A stretch of DNA of 64,000 bases from an uncultured Muribaculaceae bacterium. Lineage in GTDB: Bacteria; Bacteroidota; Bacteroidia; Bacteroidales; Muribaculaceae. Where the stretch lies: assembly GCA_910579035.1 (NCBI GenBank), contig CAJTSR010000001.1:106058-170057 (forward strand), read 5' to 3'. The notes beneath the pieces are model-generated. The model searched no databases. It was not told the DNA's origin and worked only from the letters and a program-made list of their open reading frames with translations. Every line of letters begins with the position of its first letter. Position 1 is the first letter of the stretch. Positions 1 through 8,121 of this stretch are shown here, piece by piece. The position numbers and the translations under genes were made by a program.

Positions 1-221
1 GCAAGACGCTCACGGTTGCCGCCACGCCCTGTGCTGCCGAGTATGGCTCCATACCATAAGTTTGTGCCCACGTATCGGTACACGCTGTCGCCGATATAAA
101 ATTTGCCGTCGGCAACGCGCACGTAAGGTGATGGTTCGGCAGCAGTGCGTCCGAGCTGTTTGCAGGCCCAGAAGCTACTGAATACGAGCAATACTACTAA
201 AAGTATGGGGAATTTTTTCAT
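1..221 (-). CDS. Mannan endo-1,4-beta-mannosidase (GH5-like), N-terminal part only
   Basis: Only the first 73 or so codons are inside the window; the rest lies beyond base 1. The start ATG is at 219-221. The first 20 residues form a hydrophobic leader ending in FWAC, a plausible lipobox, so a lipoprotein is likely. The mature N-terminus contains VRVADGKFYIGDSVYRYVG followed by NLWYGAILGS and GGNRERL, the typical opening of bacterial GH5 beta-mannanases, where the Arg-Tyr-Val-Gly-Thr-Asn stretch begins the TIM barrel. The expected activity is endo-cleavage of mannan. A TAnnTTTG promoter box lies about 28 bases upstream. Family assignment rests on the N-terminus alone, so the catalytic residues are not visible. 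Confidence 0.75.
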   Translation of the reverse strand, partial: MKKFPILLVVLLVFSSFWACKQLGRTAAEPSPYVRVADGKFYIGDSVYRYVGTNLWYGAILGSTGRGGNRERL

Positions 222-249
222 GGTTTGTGACAATAATGGTTAACAGCTA

Positions 250-257
250 CAAATGTA
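250..257 (-). promoter_or_regulatory. Bacteroidales -7 promoter box of the mannanase gene
   Basis: On the minus strand the bases read TACATTTG, matching the Bacteroidales TAnnTTTG box. It lies 28 bases upstream of the mannanase start codon. I see no clear -33 TTTG at the right distance, so this is a single-box match. Confidence 0.45.
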
Positions 258-313
258 CGAAGCATTCACGGCTAAGTTATACTATATATTGCCTTAAAGT
301 GACATTATTTTGA

Positions 314-351
314 CAAAGAGCACCCTGCGGTCTTTACCGGGGTGCTCTTTG
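314..351 (-). terminator. Hairpin terminator downstream of the Dabb gene
   Basis: A 12-bp perfect stem (314-325 with 340-351) encloses a 14-base loop. It sits 20 bases after the stop codon of the Dabb gene. The downstream minus-strand sequence is only modestly T-rich. Confidence 0.6.
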
Positions 352-370
352 ACTATGCTTCATAGCATGT

Positions 371-664
371 TTATTCTGCATCGACACAGGCTCGTTCGGC
401 CACAAGAGGTTTGATGATTGCCACACAGTCCAAATGCGCCGGATGCGCCGCATATACCGCGAGGTCGGCATAGGAGTCGCAACGCGCTATGAGCGACAGC
501 GTCCAGTTGCCTTCCACAGAACTGTTGTCGATAAATACTTCGATCGATTTAAGCTCGGCTATCTTGGCGGGAAGCGCTTCAAGACCGGCTTTGAATTTCG
601 ACGCAGCGGCAGCCACTTCGTCTGCTTCGCCGCGCAGTTTGAACATTACTATATGTGTTACCAT
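371..664 (-). CDS. Dabb (stress-responsive alpha/beta barrel) family protein
   Basis: This 97-residue protein begins MVTHIVMFKLR, the characteristic first strand of Dabb domain proteins, and keeps the spacing to a central IEVFIDNSS strand and an AAHPAHLDCVAIIKPL helix near the C-terminus. The His-Pro in YAAHPAH is a common Dabb feature. Dabb proteins are small dimeric ferredoxin-like barrels, mostly of unknown function. It is cytoplasmic (no signal peptide). The gene follows the ABC-F gene after 85 bases that contain a REP-like palindrome, and is followed by a hairpin. The specific role cannot be read from the sequence. Confidence 0.85.
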   Translation of the reverse strand: MVTHIVMFKLRGEADEVAAAASKFKAGLEALPAKIAELKSIEVFIDNSSVEGNWTLSLIARCDSYADLAVYAAHPAHLDCVAIIKPLVAERACVDAE

Positions 665-725
665 TGGTAGGTGGATAGGTTATTAAGTTATTAGGTGGGT
701 AGGGACGCGGCGTGCCGCGTTTTTG
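665..725. repeat. REP-like palindrome with T/G-rich spacer
   Basis: A run of TTAGGTGGGTAGG-type sequence leads into a 7-bp-stem hairpin (705-711 with 714-720, loop GT), then TTTTT on the plus strand. A second palindrome preceded by TAGGG lies at 63783-63802. The plus-strand T-run could terminate plus-strand transcription, but no plus-strand gene lies upstream. Confidence 0.5.
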
Positions 726-749
726 CGGAAGGGTACGTCTGCTATGCCG

Positions 750-2369
750 TCATTTATTGCCGTAGAGGCGCTCGCGGGCTTCGGCCACACGCGGGTCGGT
801 GATATAATCGTCGTACTCGGTGAGTTTGTCGATGATGCCGCCCGGAGTCAGCTCTATTATGCGGTTGCAGATGGTCTGTATGAACTCGTGGTCGTGCGAA
901 GCCATCAGCACATTGCCCTTGAACGACTGCAGGGTGTTGTTGAAGGCCTGAATCGACTCCAGGTCAAGATGGTTGGTGGGCGAGTCGAGCACCAGCGTGT
1001 TGGCGTCGCGCATCATCATACGGGCTATCATACAGCGCATTTTCTCGCCACCGGACAGCACCGACGCTTTTTTAAGCACGTCTTCGCCCGAAAACAGCAT
1101 CTTGCCGAGGAATCCCTTGAGATATATCTCGCTGGAGTCGTCGCTGAACTGTGCGAGCCAGTCCACAAGGTTGAAATCGGTATTGAAGAAATCGGAGTTG
1201 TCGAGCGGCAGGTAGGCGTGGGTGATGGTCTGCCCCCACTCGTAAGTGCCGGCATCGGGCTTGCGGTTGCCGTTGATAATCTCGAAAAGCGCTGTCATAG
1301 CACGAGGGTCGTGGCTCAGGAAAGCCACCTTGTCGCCTTTCTCTATCTGGAAATTGACATCGCGGAAAAGCACCTCGCCGTCAACACTCGCCGTAAGGCC
1401 CTTCACCTCAAGAATCTTGTTGCCCGGCTCGCGCGACGGGGTGAAGATAATGCCCGGATAGCGGCGCGACGATGCCTGGATTTCTTCTACGTTGAGCTTT
1501 TCGAGCATCTTCTTGCGCGAAGTGGTCTGCTTGCTCTTGGCCACGTTGGCGCTGAAACGGCGTATGAACTCCAAAAGCTCGGCGCGTTTCTCCTCGGCCT
1601 TCTTGTTGGCCTGCTGTTGCTGGCGCAGTGCAAGCTGGCTGCTCTGGTACCAGAAGCTGTAGTTGCCGGCAAAGAGCTGCAGGCGGTTGTAGTCGATGTC
1701 GAGGGTATGGGTACACACACTGTCAAGGAAGTGGCGGTCGTGGCTCACCACGAGCACCGTGTTCTCGAAGTTCGACAGATACTGCTCGAGCCATGCCACG
1801 GTTTCGAGGTCAAGGTCGTTGGTAGGTTCGTCGAGGAGAAGATTGTCGGGGTTGCCGAAGAGGGCTTTGGCAAGCAGCACGCGTACTTTCTCGTTCGCGC
1901 TCACGTCGCGCATCAGCATTCCGTGACGGTCTTCCTTTATGCCAAGGCCGCTCAGCAGCGCCGCGGCATCGCTCTCGGCGTTCCAACCCTCGAGCTCGGC
2001 GAAGCGCTCCTCCAGCTCGGAAGCCCTTATGCCGTCGGCATCGTCGAAATCAGGCTTGGCATAGAGCGCGTCCTTCTCCTTCATAATGTCCCACAGCACG
2101 GTATGACCCTGAAGCACGGTGTCGAGCACTGTGCAGTCGTCAAACTTGAAGTGGTCCTGCTCCAGCACGCTCATACGCTCGCCGGGGCCTTGCGACACAC
2201 TGCCCGTTGTGGGCGTGAGCTGCCCGCTGAGCATGCGCATCAGCGTGGACTTGCCGGCACCGTTGGCGCCTATTATGCCATAGCAGTTGCCGGGAGTGAA
2301 CTTGAGATTGACGTCCTGAAAAAGGGGCTTTTTGCCGAATTGTATACCTAAATTGCTTACAGTAATCAT
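750..2369 (-). CDS. ABC-F family ATPase (YbiT/YkpA-like) with one degenerate ATP site
   Basis: A 539-residue soluble protein with two ABC cassettes and no membrane segments, as in ABC-F translation factors. NBD1 has an intact Walker A (GANGAGKST, residues 34-42) and Walker B LLLDEPTND (E181), but its signature is VSANE (156-160) rather than LSGGE. NBD2 has an intact LSGGE (438-442), but its Walker A position reads LSHDPRAMT (351-359) and the catalytic Glu is Ser (LDSPT, S463). The linker around 245-300 is charged and helical, as in the P-site-tRNA interaction motif. By composite-site logic, NBD1 Walker A/B plus NBD2 LSGGE gives one functional site, and the other looks dead. It is 22 bases after aspartokinase and probably cotranscribed. 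Similar degeneracy occurs in some Bacteroidetes YbiT relatives as I recall. Confidence 0.9.
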   Translation of the reverse strand: MITVSNLGIQFGKKPLFQDVNLKFTPGNCYGIIGANGAGKSTLMRMLSGQLTPTTGSVSQGPGERMSVLEQDHFKFDDCTVLDTVLQGHTVLWDIMKEKDALYAKPDFDDADGIRASELEERFAELEGWNAESDAAALLSGLGIKEDRHGMLMRDVSANEKVRVLLAKALFGNPDNLLLDEPTNDLDLETVAWLEQYLSNFENTVLVVSHDRHFLDSVCTHTLDIDYNRLQLFAGNYSFWYQSSQLALRQQQQANKKAEEKRAELLEFIRRFSANVAKSKQTTSRKKMLEKLNVEEIQASSRRYPGIIFTPSREPGNKILEVKGLTASVDGEVLFRDVNFQIEKGDKVAFLSHDPRAMTALFEIINGNRKPDAGTYEWGQTITHAYLPLDNSDFFNTDFNLVDWLAQFSDDSSEIYLKGFLGKMLFSGEDVLKKASVLSGGEKMRCMIARMMMRDANTLVLDSPTNHLDLESIQAFNNTLQSFKGNVLMASHDHEFIQTICNRIIELTPGGIIDKLTEYDDYITDPRVAEARERLYGNK

Positions 2370-2391
2370 TATGTGTGGAAAAATATCGTTC

Positions 2392-3705
2392 TTATTTGAA
2401 AAGCGCGGCAGAGAGTCGTCGGAGAGCCTCTACCTTGTCGGCCGCCCGCACGAGCACCGAAATATTATAGTTGCTGCCGCCATACGACACCATGCGGACA
2501 GGGATATCGCCCAAGGCAGCAAGCACCTTTCCCTCGAAGCCGGTATTATGCCACTCGAGGTCGCCGACCACGCACACAATCACCATGTCGCGGTCCACGC
2601 TCACTGTCCCGAAGTGCTTGAGGTCGTCGATTATGGCGGCAAGCCGGGAATCATCGTCGATAGTAAGAGTGACACCCACTTCCGAGGTCGCCATCATGTC
2701 GATGCTTGTGCGGTGGTTCTCGAACGTTTCAAAGACCTTGTGCAGAAAGCCGTAGGCAAGCAGCATGCGTCCGCTCTTTATCTTTATGGCCGTGATGCCG
2801 TCCTTGGCTGCCACGGCCTTTATGGCGCCGTCAGGCGGAGTGTTGAATATCAGTGTGCCGGGAGCCTCCGGTTCGAGGGTGTTGAGCAGGCGCACGGGTA
2901 TGTTGTGCAGCTTGGCCGGCAACACGCAGGCCGGATGCAGAATCTTGGCGCCGAAATATGCCAGCTCGGCGGCCTCTTCAAAATGGAGCGTGCCCACCGG
3001 CGACGTGCCCTCTACAAAGCGGGGGTCGTTATTGTGCATACCGTCGATATCGGTCCAAATCTGGATCTCCTCGGCGTTCAGCACAGCCCCTATTATCGAG
3101 GCGGTATAGTCGCTGCCGCCACGACGCAGATTGTCGATTCCGCCGGTGGCATTGCGGCATATGTATCCCTGCGTGATATATACGTCGGCCTCGCCTTCAA
3201 CCTCGAGAATGCGGTGCAGGCGCGCCGATATATGGGGCATGTCGGGTTCGCCGCCAGGCAAGGTGCGCATATAGTCGAGAGCGGGCAGCACCGAAACCCG
3301 GACACCCTGCTCCGAGAGGTAGGCGCTCATCAGGGCTGTCGACACAAGCTCGCCCTGAGCGAGAATTTCCTTCTCGCCGGCCTCTGTGAACGGCTCTGAA
3401 AAATACGAGCGAATGATTGCGAACGAACGTTCTATGGCCGCTGTGGCCGCCTGCCGCGACGCTTCGTCGGACAGCAGCTCGTAAACGACCTGAGAATACT
3501 TGGCTGCAAGCACATTGACAGTTTCCTGCGCACCGGGGATATTGCCTTTGTGGAGATATTCGGCTATCTCCACAAGGGTGTTTGTCGTACCCGACATCGC
3601 CGACAGCACCACTACGTTACGGCCGGAACGGCGTACAAGGCCGGCAACGTGCTTGATGCGCGCCGGACTGCCTACCGAGGTGCCTCCGAACTTAAGTACT
3701 TTCAT
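2392..3705 (-). CDS. lysC: Aspartate kinase
   Basis: A 437-residue monofunctional aspartokinase: ATP + L-aspartate to aspartyl-4-phosphate, first step to lysine/diaminopimelate, threonine and methionine. The N-terminal motif KFGGTSVG (residues 5-12) is diagnostic of the amino-acid kinase fold. The middle region has RRGGSDYTAS (substrate binding) and WTDIDGM. The C-terminal part from about residue 300 has two ACT-like segments (ITAIKIKS..., VSVDRDMVIVCVVG...), expected for feedback control by an end-product amino acid. No homoserine dehydrogenase domain is fused. A miniature inverted-repeat element ends four bases before its ATG, so the natural leader has been displaced. ABC-F follows after 22 bases. 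Confidence 0.93.
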   Translation of the reverse strand: MKVLKFGGTSVGSPARIKHVAGLVRRSGRNVVVLSAMSGTTNTLVEIAEYLHKGNIPGAQETVNVLAAKYSQVVYELLSDEASRQAATAAIERSFAIIRSYFSEPFTEAGEKEILAQGELVSTALMSAYLSEQGVRVSVLPALDYMRTLPGGEPDMPHISARLHRILEVEGEADVYITQGYICRNATGGIDNLRRGGSDYTASIIGAVLNAEEIQIWTDIDGMHNNDPRFVEGTSPVGTLHFEEAAELAYFGAKILHPACVLPAKLHNIPVRLLNTLEPEAPGTLIFNTPPDGAIKAVAAKDGITAIKIKSGRMLLAYGFLHKVFETFENHRTSIDMMATSEVGVTLTIDDDSRLAAIIDDLKHFGTVSVDRDMVIVCVVGDLEWHNTGFEGKVLAALGDIPVRMVSYGGSNYNISVLVRAADKVEALRRLSAALFK

Positions 3706-3706
3706 C

Positions 3707-3874
3707 TAAGAGTATGTTTACTTTTGGCTTATGTTAAGATTTAGAATGATTTTTCGAGTATGTTTTGAGATTGAATGAAGGTGTTATGGGGTCCCATAAC
3801 GACTGAATGAAAGCTTGAAACTGGCCGAAAAAGCTTCTAAAGATTTCATAGAGTTAAAAGTAAACATACTCTAA
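3707..3874. mobile_element. 162-bp miniature inverted-repeat element (MITE), TAA target duplication
   Basis: The element runs from GAG at 3710 to CTC at 3871. Its ends are a perfect 16-bp inverted repeat (3710-3725 and 3856-3871). The arms remain recognisably complementary inward, and the centre is a nearly perfect palindrome (GTTATGGG-GT-CCCATAAC, 3783-3800), so the whole element can fold into one hairpin. It is flanked by the direct repeat TAA (3707-3709, 3872-3874). It contains no ORF. GAG...CTC ends with a TNA-type duplication resemble those of IS5-group elements, which is an inference. The right TAA is followed by GAGGGTATTT, which resembles the end of the second element near 39.8 kb. 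Confidence 0.75.
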
Positions 3875-3885
3875 GAGGGTATTTC

Positions 3886-3918
3886 AAAAAATCCCGCCTC
3901 CGAAAGGACGCGGGATTT
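3886..3918 (-). terminator. Rho-independent terminator of tRNA-Cys
   Basis: A GC-rich stem (AAATCCCGC / GCGGGATTT, 3889-3897 with 3910-3918) is followed on the minus strand by a run of six T. It lies 19 bases downstream of the tRNA 3' end. Confidence 0.85.
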
Positions 3919-3937
3919 GCCGGATTATCAAATTTCG

Positions 3938-4008
3938 AGGTACCAAGCAGAATCGAACTGCTGTACACGGTTTTGCAGACCGTTGCCTCACCACTCGGCC
4001 ATGGTACC
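3938..4008 (-). tRNA. tRNA-Cys (anticodon GCA)
   Basis: The 71-base minus-strand sequence folds into a cloverleaf. The acceptor stem GGTACCA pairs with TGGTACC, and the discriminator is T (U73), a cysteine identity base. The anticodon stem ACGGT/ACCGT encloses loop CTGCAAA, giving anticodon GCA. The T loop reads TTCGATT. The 3' CCA is not encoded. It has its own promoter box upstream and a terminator downstream, so it is a single-gene transcription unit. Confidence 0.95.
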
Positions 4009-4027
4009 ATTGGTGTGTTTGCGGGTG

Positions 4028-4059
4028 CAAAGTTAAGCTCTTTTTTTATTTCTCGCAAA
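4028..4059 (-). promoter_or_regulatory. Promoter of tRNA-Cys (TTTG-N20-TAACTTTG)
   Basis: The minus strand has TTTG at 4059-4056, then 20 bases, then TAACTTTG at 4035-4028. This matches the Bacteroidales -33/-7 consensus exactly. The predicted start is near 4021, about 13 bases before the tRNA. Confidence 0.8.
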
Positions 4060-4099
4060 TTTTTAGGACACAAAATTCGCATCTTCGGGATTTTCTAAC

Positions 4100-4107
4100 T
4101 AATTTTG
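4100..4107 (+). promoter_or_regulatory. -7 promoter box of the M3 peptidase gene
   Basis: The bases read TAATTTTG, matching TAnnTTTG, 30 bases before the start codon. A clear -33 element is not seen. Confidence 0.55.
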
Positions 4108-4137
4108 TGCCATACAAGCAAATCATTCACATTATAT

Positions 4138-6288
4138 ATGAAAAATTCAATACTTATCGCTGCCGCAGCCCTGACGCTTGCATCGGCCTGCAACAGCACA
4201 AATAAGAACGAAATGGCCGAGAACCCATTCCTGGCGCCTTACGAAACGCCTTACGAAATTCCGCCCTTCGACGAAATCAGCTACGGGCACTACCTCCCCG
4301 CCCTCGACAGCGGCATAGCCCAGAAGAAAGCACAGATACTCGAAATTGTGTCGAATCCCGACTCCGCCACTTTCGAGAACACAATAATGCCCCTTGAGCA
4401 CAGCGGCGAGATACTCGACAAGGTGGCATACGTATTCTTCGCACTCGACGAGTCCAACTCCTCGCCAGAAATGGTGGAGATAGCCGAAAAGTTCTATCCG
4501 GCATACTCGCAGTTTGCCGACGAAATGACGATGAACGACTCGCTCTTCGCCCGCATCAAGACAGTCTACGACAATCGCGAGAGCCTCGACCCCGACCAGA
4601 AGCGCGCAGTGGAGGATTATTACAAAGACTTCACCCGCAACGGCGCCCTCCTCTCGCCCGAAAAGAAAGAAGAACTTAAAGCCGTAAACACCGAACTTGC
4701 CGAACTGTATCTCACCTTCAACAAAAACCTCCTCAACGCCACCAACGCGTTCGAGATAGTGGTGACCGACAGCACCGAGCTTGCCGGCCTGCCCGCGTCG
4801 AGCATCGCACAGGCTGCCGAAGCAGCCAAAGAGCGTAACCTTGGCGACGGCAACTGGGTATTCACACTCCATGCTCCCAGCCGCCTGCCCTTGCTGCAGT
4901 ACGCCGACAACCGCGAGCTGCGCCGCAAAATGTACGAAGGCTACACCACCCTCGCAACAAGCGGCGAATGCAACAACCTTCCCATCATAAACAAAGTGCT
5001 CCAGGCCCGCACGAAGAAAGCCGCCCTCCTCGGATTTGAGAACTACGGCGCCTATATGACCGACAACGTGATGGCCAAGACCGTTGCCAACGCCGAAAAC
5101 CTGCTCATGCAGATATGGAAACCGGCTGTGGCACGCGTGCAGCAGGAAGTGGCCGAAATGCAGGAACTCGCCAACAGCGAAGGCGGCAACTTCAAAATCG
5201 AGCCGTGGGACTACTACTACTATGCCGAAAAGGTACGTCAGAAAAAATACGACCTCGACGAAAGCAAGGTTCGCGAATACTTCGCGGTAGACTCTGTGCG
5301 CAAAGGCATCTTCACAATGGCCGAACGACTCTACGGCGTCAAATTCACCGAAATGCCCGACGCTCCCAAATACTACGACGAAGTGACCGTGTACGACGTT
5401 ACCGACGCAGCCACCGGCGAACACGTTTCTGTATTCATGACCGACTACTTCCCACGCGCCTCCAAGCGCCAGGGTGCATGGATGAGCGAGTTCAAAGGCT
5501 CGTGGCAGAATGCCGACAGCACGTCTTCGCGTCCTATCATATACAACGTGGGCAACTTCTCGCGTCCTACCGCCGACACACCCGCCCTGCTCACCCTCGA
5601 CGAAGTTGAAACGATGTTCCACGAATTTGGCCACGGCCTCCACGGCATGCTATCCCGCGCTCGCCTCAAGAGCCAGGCCGGCACCAACGTGGACCGCGAC
5701 TTTGTGGAACTTCCCTCGCAGATTCACGAACACTGGGCTATGGAACCCGAACTGCTCCGCGTATACGCCAAGCACTATAAGACCGGCGAAGTAATTCCCG
5801 ACGACATGATAGCCAAGCTGCAGGCGTCCTCCACCCACAATATGGGCTTCACCACTGCCGAACTCGCCGGCGCAGCACTGCTCGACCTCCAGTACGGCAA
5901 GCTCAACATCGACTCCGACATCGACATCGCCGCATTTGAATCGAAAGTGGCATCCGACCTCGGCATGCCTGCAGAGCTTACTTTCCGCTACCGCTCGCCC
6001 TACTTCAAGCACATCTTCGGCAGCGACGGCTACGCTTCGGGATACTATACATACCTCTGGGCCGAGGTCCTTGATGCCGACGGCTTCGAGCTATTCAAGG
6101 AAAAAGGTATCTTCGACCCCGAAACAGCTCGCAAATTCAAGGAAAACATACTTGAAAAAGGCGGCTCCGAAGATCCCATGCAGCTCTACATCAACTTCCG
6201 CGGACAGGCACCCTCTGTCGATGCCCTTCTGCGCAACCGCGGCCTCGCAGGCGCCAACATGGATCTCGCCGCCAAGGCCGGAAAATAA
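4138..6288 (+). CDS. dcp: M3-family peptidyl-dipeptidase / oligopeptidase lipoprotein
   Basis: The 716-residue product starts at the ATG at 4138; an earlier in-frame GTG/TTG-type extension lacks the leader. Residues 1-17 are a lipoprotein signal with LASAC, so the enzyme is probably anchored in the periplasm or outer membrane. The zinc motif HEFGH (His495, Glu496, His499), with the flanking MF and GLHGML, identifies M3 metallopeptidases. Overall length and the C-terminal YTYLWAEVLDADGFELF stretch match peptidyl-dipeptidase Dcp, which releases C-terminal dipeptides from oligopeptides. It is monocistronic with its own promoter box, and a strong hairpin separates it from aspS. Exact specificity (Dcp versus oligopeptidase A) is inferred. 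Confidence 0.92.
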   Translation: MKNSILIAAAALTLASACNSTNKNEMAENPFLAPYETPYEIPPFDEISYGHYLPALDSGIAQKKAQILEIVSNPDSATFENTIMPLEHSGEILDKVAYVFFALDESNSSPEMVEIAEKFYPAYSQFADEMTMNDSLFARIKTVYDNRESLDPDQKRAVEDYYKDFTRNGALLSPEKKEELKAVNTELAELYLTFNKNLLNATNAFEIVVTDSTELAGLPASSIAQAAEAAKERNLGDGNWVFTLHAPSRLPLLQYADNRELRRKMYEGYTTLATSGECNNLPIINKVLQARTKKAALLGFENYGAYMTDNVMAKTVANAENLLMQIWKPAVARVQQEVAEMQELANSEGGNFKIEPWDYYYYAEKVRQKKYDLDESKVREYFAVDSVRKGIFTMAERLYGVKFTEMPDAPKYYDEVTVYDVTDAATGEHVSVFMTDYFPRASKRQGAWMSEFKGSWQNADSTSSRPIIYNVGNFSRPTADTPALLTLDEVETMFHEFGHGLHGMLSRARLKSQAGTNVDRDFVELPSQIHEHWAMEPELLRVYAKHYKTGEVIPDDMIAKLQASSTHNMGFTTAELAGAALLDLQYGKLNIDSDIDIAAFESKVASDLGMPAELTFRYRSPYFKHIFGSDGYASGYYTYLWAEVLDADGFELFKEKGIFDPETARKFKENILEKGGSEDPMQLYINFRGQAPSVDALLRNRGLAGANMDLAAKAGK

Positions 6289-6306
6289 CATCTCATAAAA
6301 AACATT

Positions 6307-6349
6307 ATAATGAAAGGTAGGGGCGGTAACAGCCGCTACCTTTCATTAT
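6307..6349 (+). terminator. Hairpin between the M3 peptidase and aspS
   Basis: A 14-bp perfect stem (6307-6320 with 6336-6349) with an inner GGC/GCC extension lies 18 bases after the peptidase stop codon. The 3' arm is T-rich (TTTCATTAT). It ends 17 bases before the aspS ATG. Confidence 0.65.
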
Positions 6350-6366
6350 CAGATATATAACGCACA

Positions 6367-8121
6367 ATGTATAGAACAAATACCTGCGGCGAGCTACGCC
6401 TCGCCGACGCCGGCAAGGAAGTGACACTCGCCGGCTGGGTGCAGAAAGCCCGCAAAATGGGTGGTATGACCTTCGTCGACCTCCGCGACCGTTACGGCAT
6501 AACACAGGTGGTATTCGACAACGACCACGACGCAGCGCTCACCGAAGCCTCCAACCACCTCGGACGCGAATTTGTGGTACAAGTGACAGGCACCGTTGCC
6601 GAGCGTACCGCCAAGAACCCCGCCCTTCCTACCGGCGACATCGAGATAATAGCCAACAGCCTCACAGTACTGAACGCCAGCGAGGTACCGCCGTTCACCA
6701 TCGAAGACGAAACCGACGGTGGCGACGACCTCCGCATGCGCTACCGCTATCTCGACATACGTCGCGCCCCGGTGCGCCGCAACCTCGAGCTGCGCCACCG
6801 CATGACGATGGAAGTGCGCCGATATCTCGACAGCAAGGGCTTCCTCGAAATCGAAACCCCCATGCTCGTAGGCTCCACTCCCGAAGGCGCACGCGACTTC
6901 GTGGTGCCGTCCCGCATGAATCCAGGCCAGTTCTACGCCCTGCCCCAGTCGCCGCAGACCCTCAAGCAGCTGCTTATGGTAAGCGGCATCGACCGTTACT
7001 TCCAGATTGTGAAGTGCTTCCGCGACGAAGACCTGCGCGCCGACCGCCAGCCCGAGTTCACACAGATTGACTGCGAGATGAGCTTCATCGAGCAGAACGA
7101 CGTAATCGAGCTTTTCGAAGGCATGGCAAAGCACCTCTTCAAGGAGATACGCGGAATCGAGCTTAACGAGCCGTTCCAGCGCATGCCCTGGGCCGACGCC
7201 ATGAAATACTACGGCAGCGACAAGCCCGACACCCGTTTCGGCATGCGCTTCGTCGAGCTGATGGACGTGCTCAAAGGCTGCGGATTCAGCGTGTTCGACA
7301 ACGCCGAGTACATCGGCGGCATCTGCGCCGAGGGAGCGGCATCGTACACCCGCAAGCAGCTCGACGCCCTTACCGAATTTGTGAAACGCCCGCAAATCGG
7401 CGCCAAAGGCATGGTGTACGCCCGTGTCGAAGCCGACGGCAATGTCAAGTCGAGCGTCGACAAGTTCTACACACAGGAGAAACTGCAGGAACTCAAGGAC
7501 GCCATGGACGCAAAACCCGGCGACCTCATACTCATACTCAGCGGCGACGACGCGATGCGCACACGCAAGCAGCTGTGCGAGCTGCGCCTCGAAATGGGAC
7601 GCCAGCTCGGCCTGCGCGACAAGAACAAGTTCTCCTGCCTCTGGGTAGTCGACTTCCCGATGTTTGAATGGAGCGAGCAGGAAGGACGCCTCATGGCCAT
7701 GCACCACCCCTTCACCCACCCCAAGGACGAAGACATACCCATGCTCGACACCGACCCCGCAGCCGTGCGCGCCGATGCCTACGACATGGTTATCAACGGC
7801 GTAGAAGTAGGCGGCGGCTCGATCCGTATCCACGACAGCGAGCTTCAGGCCAAGATGTTTGAAATTCTCGGCTTCACACCCGAAAAGGCACAGGAGCAGT
7901 TCGGATTCCTTATGAACGCCTTCAAGTACGGCGCTCCGCCTCACGGAGGACTCGCCTACGGCCTCGACCGCTGGGTAAGCCTCTTCGCAGGCCTCGACAG
8001 CATACGCGACTGCATCGCATTCCCCAAAAACAACTCGGGACGCGACGTCATGCTCGATGCCCCCGCGCCTCTCGACCAAAGCCAGCTCGACGAGCTTACT
8101 CTGGCAATCGTAGAAAAATGA
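6367..8121 (+). CDS. aspS: Aspartyl-tRNA synthetase
   Basis: A 584-residue class II synthetase that charges tRNA-Asp. It has an N-terminal OB fold (about 1-105: GWVQKARKMGGMTFVDLRDR), the motif 2 region (FRDEDLRADRQPEFTQID), a bacterial-type GAD insertion domain (about 290-420) and motif 3 (GGLAYGLDRW near residue 535). Length and the GAD insertion fit the bacterial rather than archaeal type. The last codons overlap the NIF3 gene (ATGA), so the two are translationally coupled. No upstream TAnnTTTG box is apparent. Confidence 0.97.
   Translation: MYRTNTCGELRLADAGKEVTLAGWVQKARKMGGMTFVDLRDRYGITQVVFDNDHDAALTEASNHLGREFVVQVTGTVAERTAKNPALPTGDIEIIANSLTVLNASEVPPFTIEDETDGGDDLRMRYRYLDIRRAPVRRNLELRHRMTMEVRRYLDSKGFLEIETPMLVGSTPEGARDFVVPSRMNPGQFYALPQSPQTLKQLLMVSGIDRYFQIVKCFRDEDLRADRQPEFTQIDCEMSFIEQNDVIELFEGMAKHLFKEIRGIELNEPFQRMPWADAMKYYGSDKPDTRFGMRFVELMDVLKGCGFSVFDNAEYIGGICAEGAASYTRKQLDALTEFVKRPQIGAKGMVYARVEADGNVKSSVDKFYTQEKLQELKDAMDAKPGDLILILSGDDAMRTRKQLCELRLEMGRQLGLRDKNKFSCLWVVDFPMFEWSEQEGRLMAMHHPFTHPKDEDIPMLDTDPAAVRADAYDMVINGVEVGGGSIRIHDSELQAKMFEILGFTPEKAQEQFGFLMNAFKYGAPPHGGLAYGLDRWVSLFAGLDSIRDCIAFPKNNSGRDVMLDAPAPLDQSQLDELTLAIVEK

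Noticed and set aside
723..2351. 542-codon plus-strand open frame opposite the ABC-F gene
   Set aside because: It is the antisense shadow of a clear ABC-F coding sequence in GC-rich codons. Its translation has no recognisable domain.
3846..4082. 78-codon minus-strand frame across tRNA-Cys
   Set aside because: It overlaps a well-folded tRNA and its terminator, so it cannot be a gene.
4147..5643. 498-codon minus-strand open frame inside the M3 peptidase gene
   Set aside because: Antisense of a gene with an intact HEFGH motif; the composition is typical of a shadow frame.
6394..8079. 561-codon minus-strand open frame inside aspS
   Set aside because: Antisense shadow; aspS is unambiguous.
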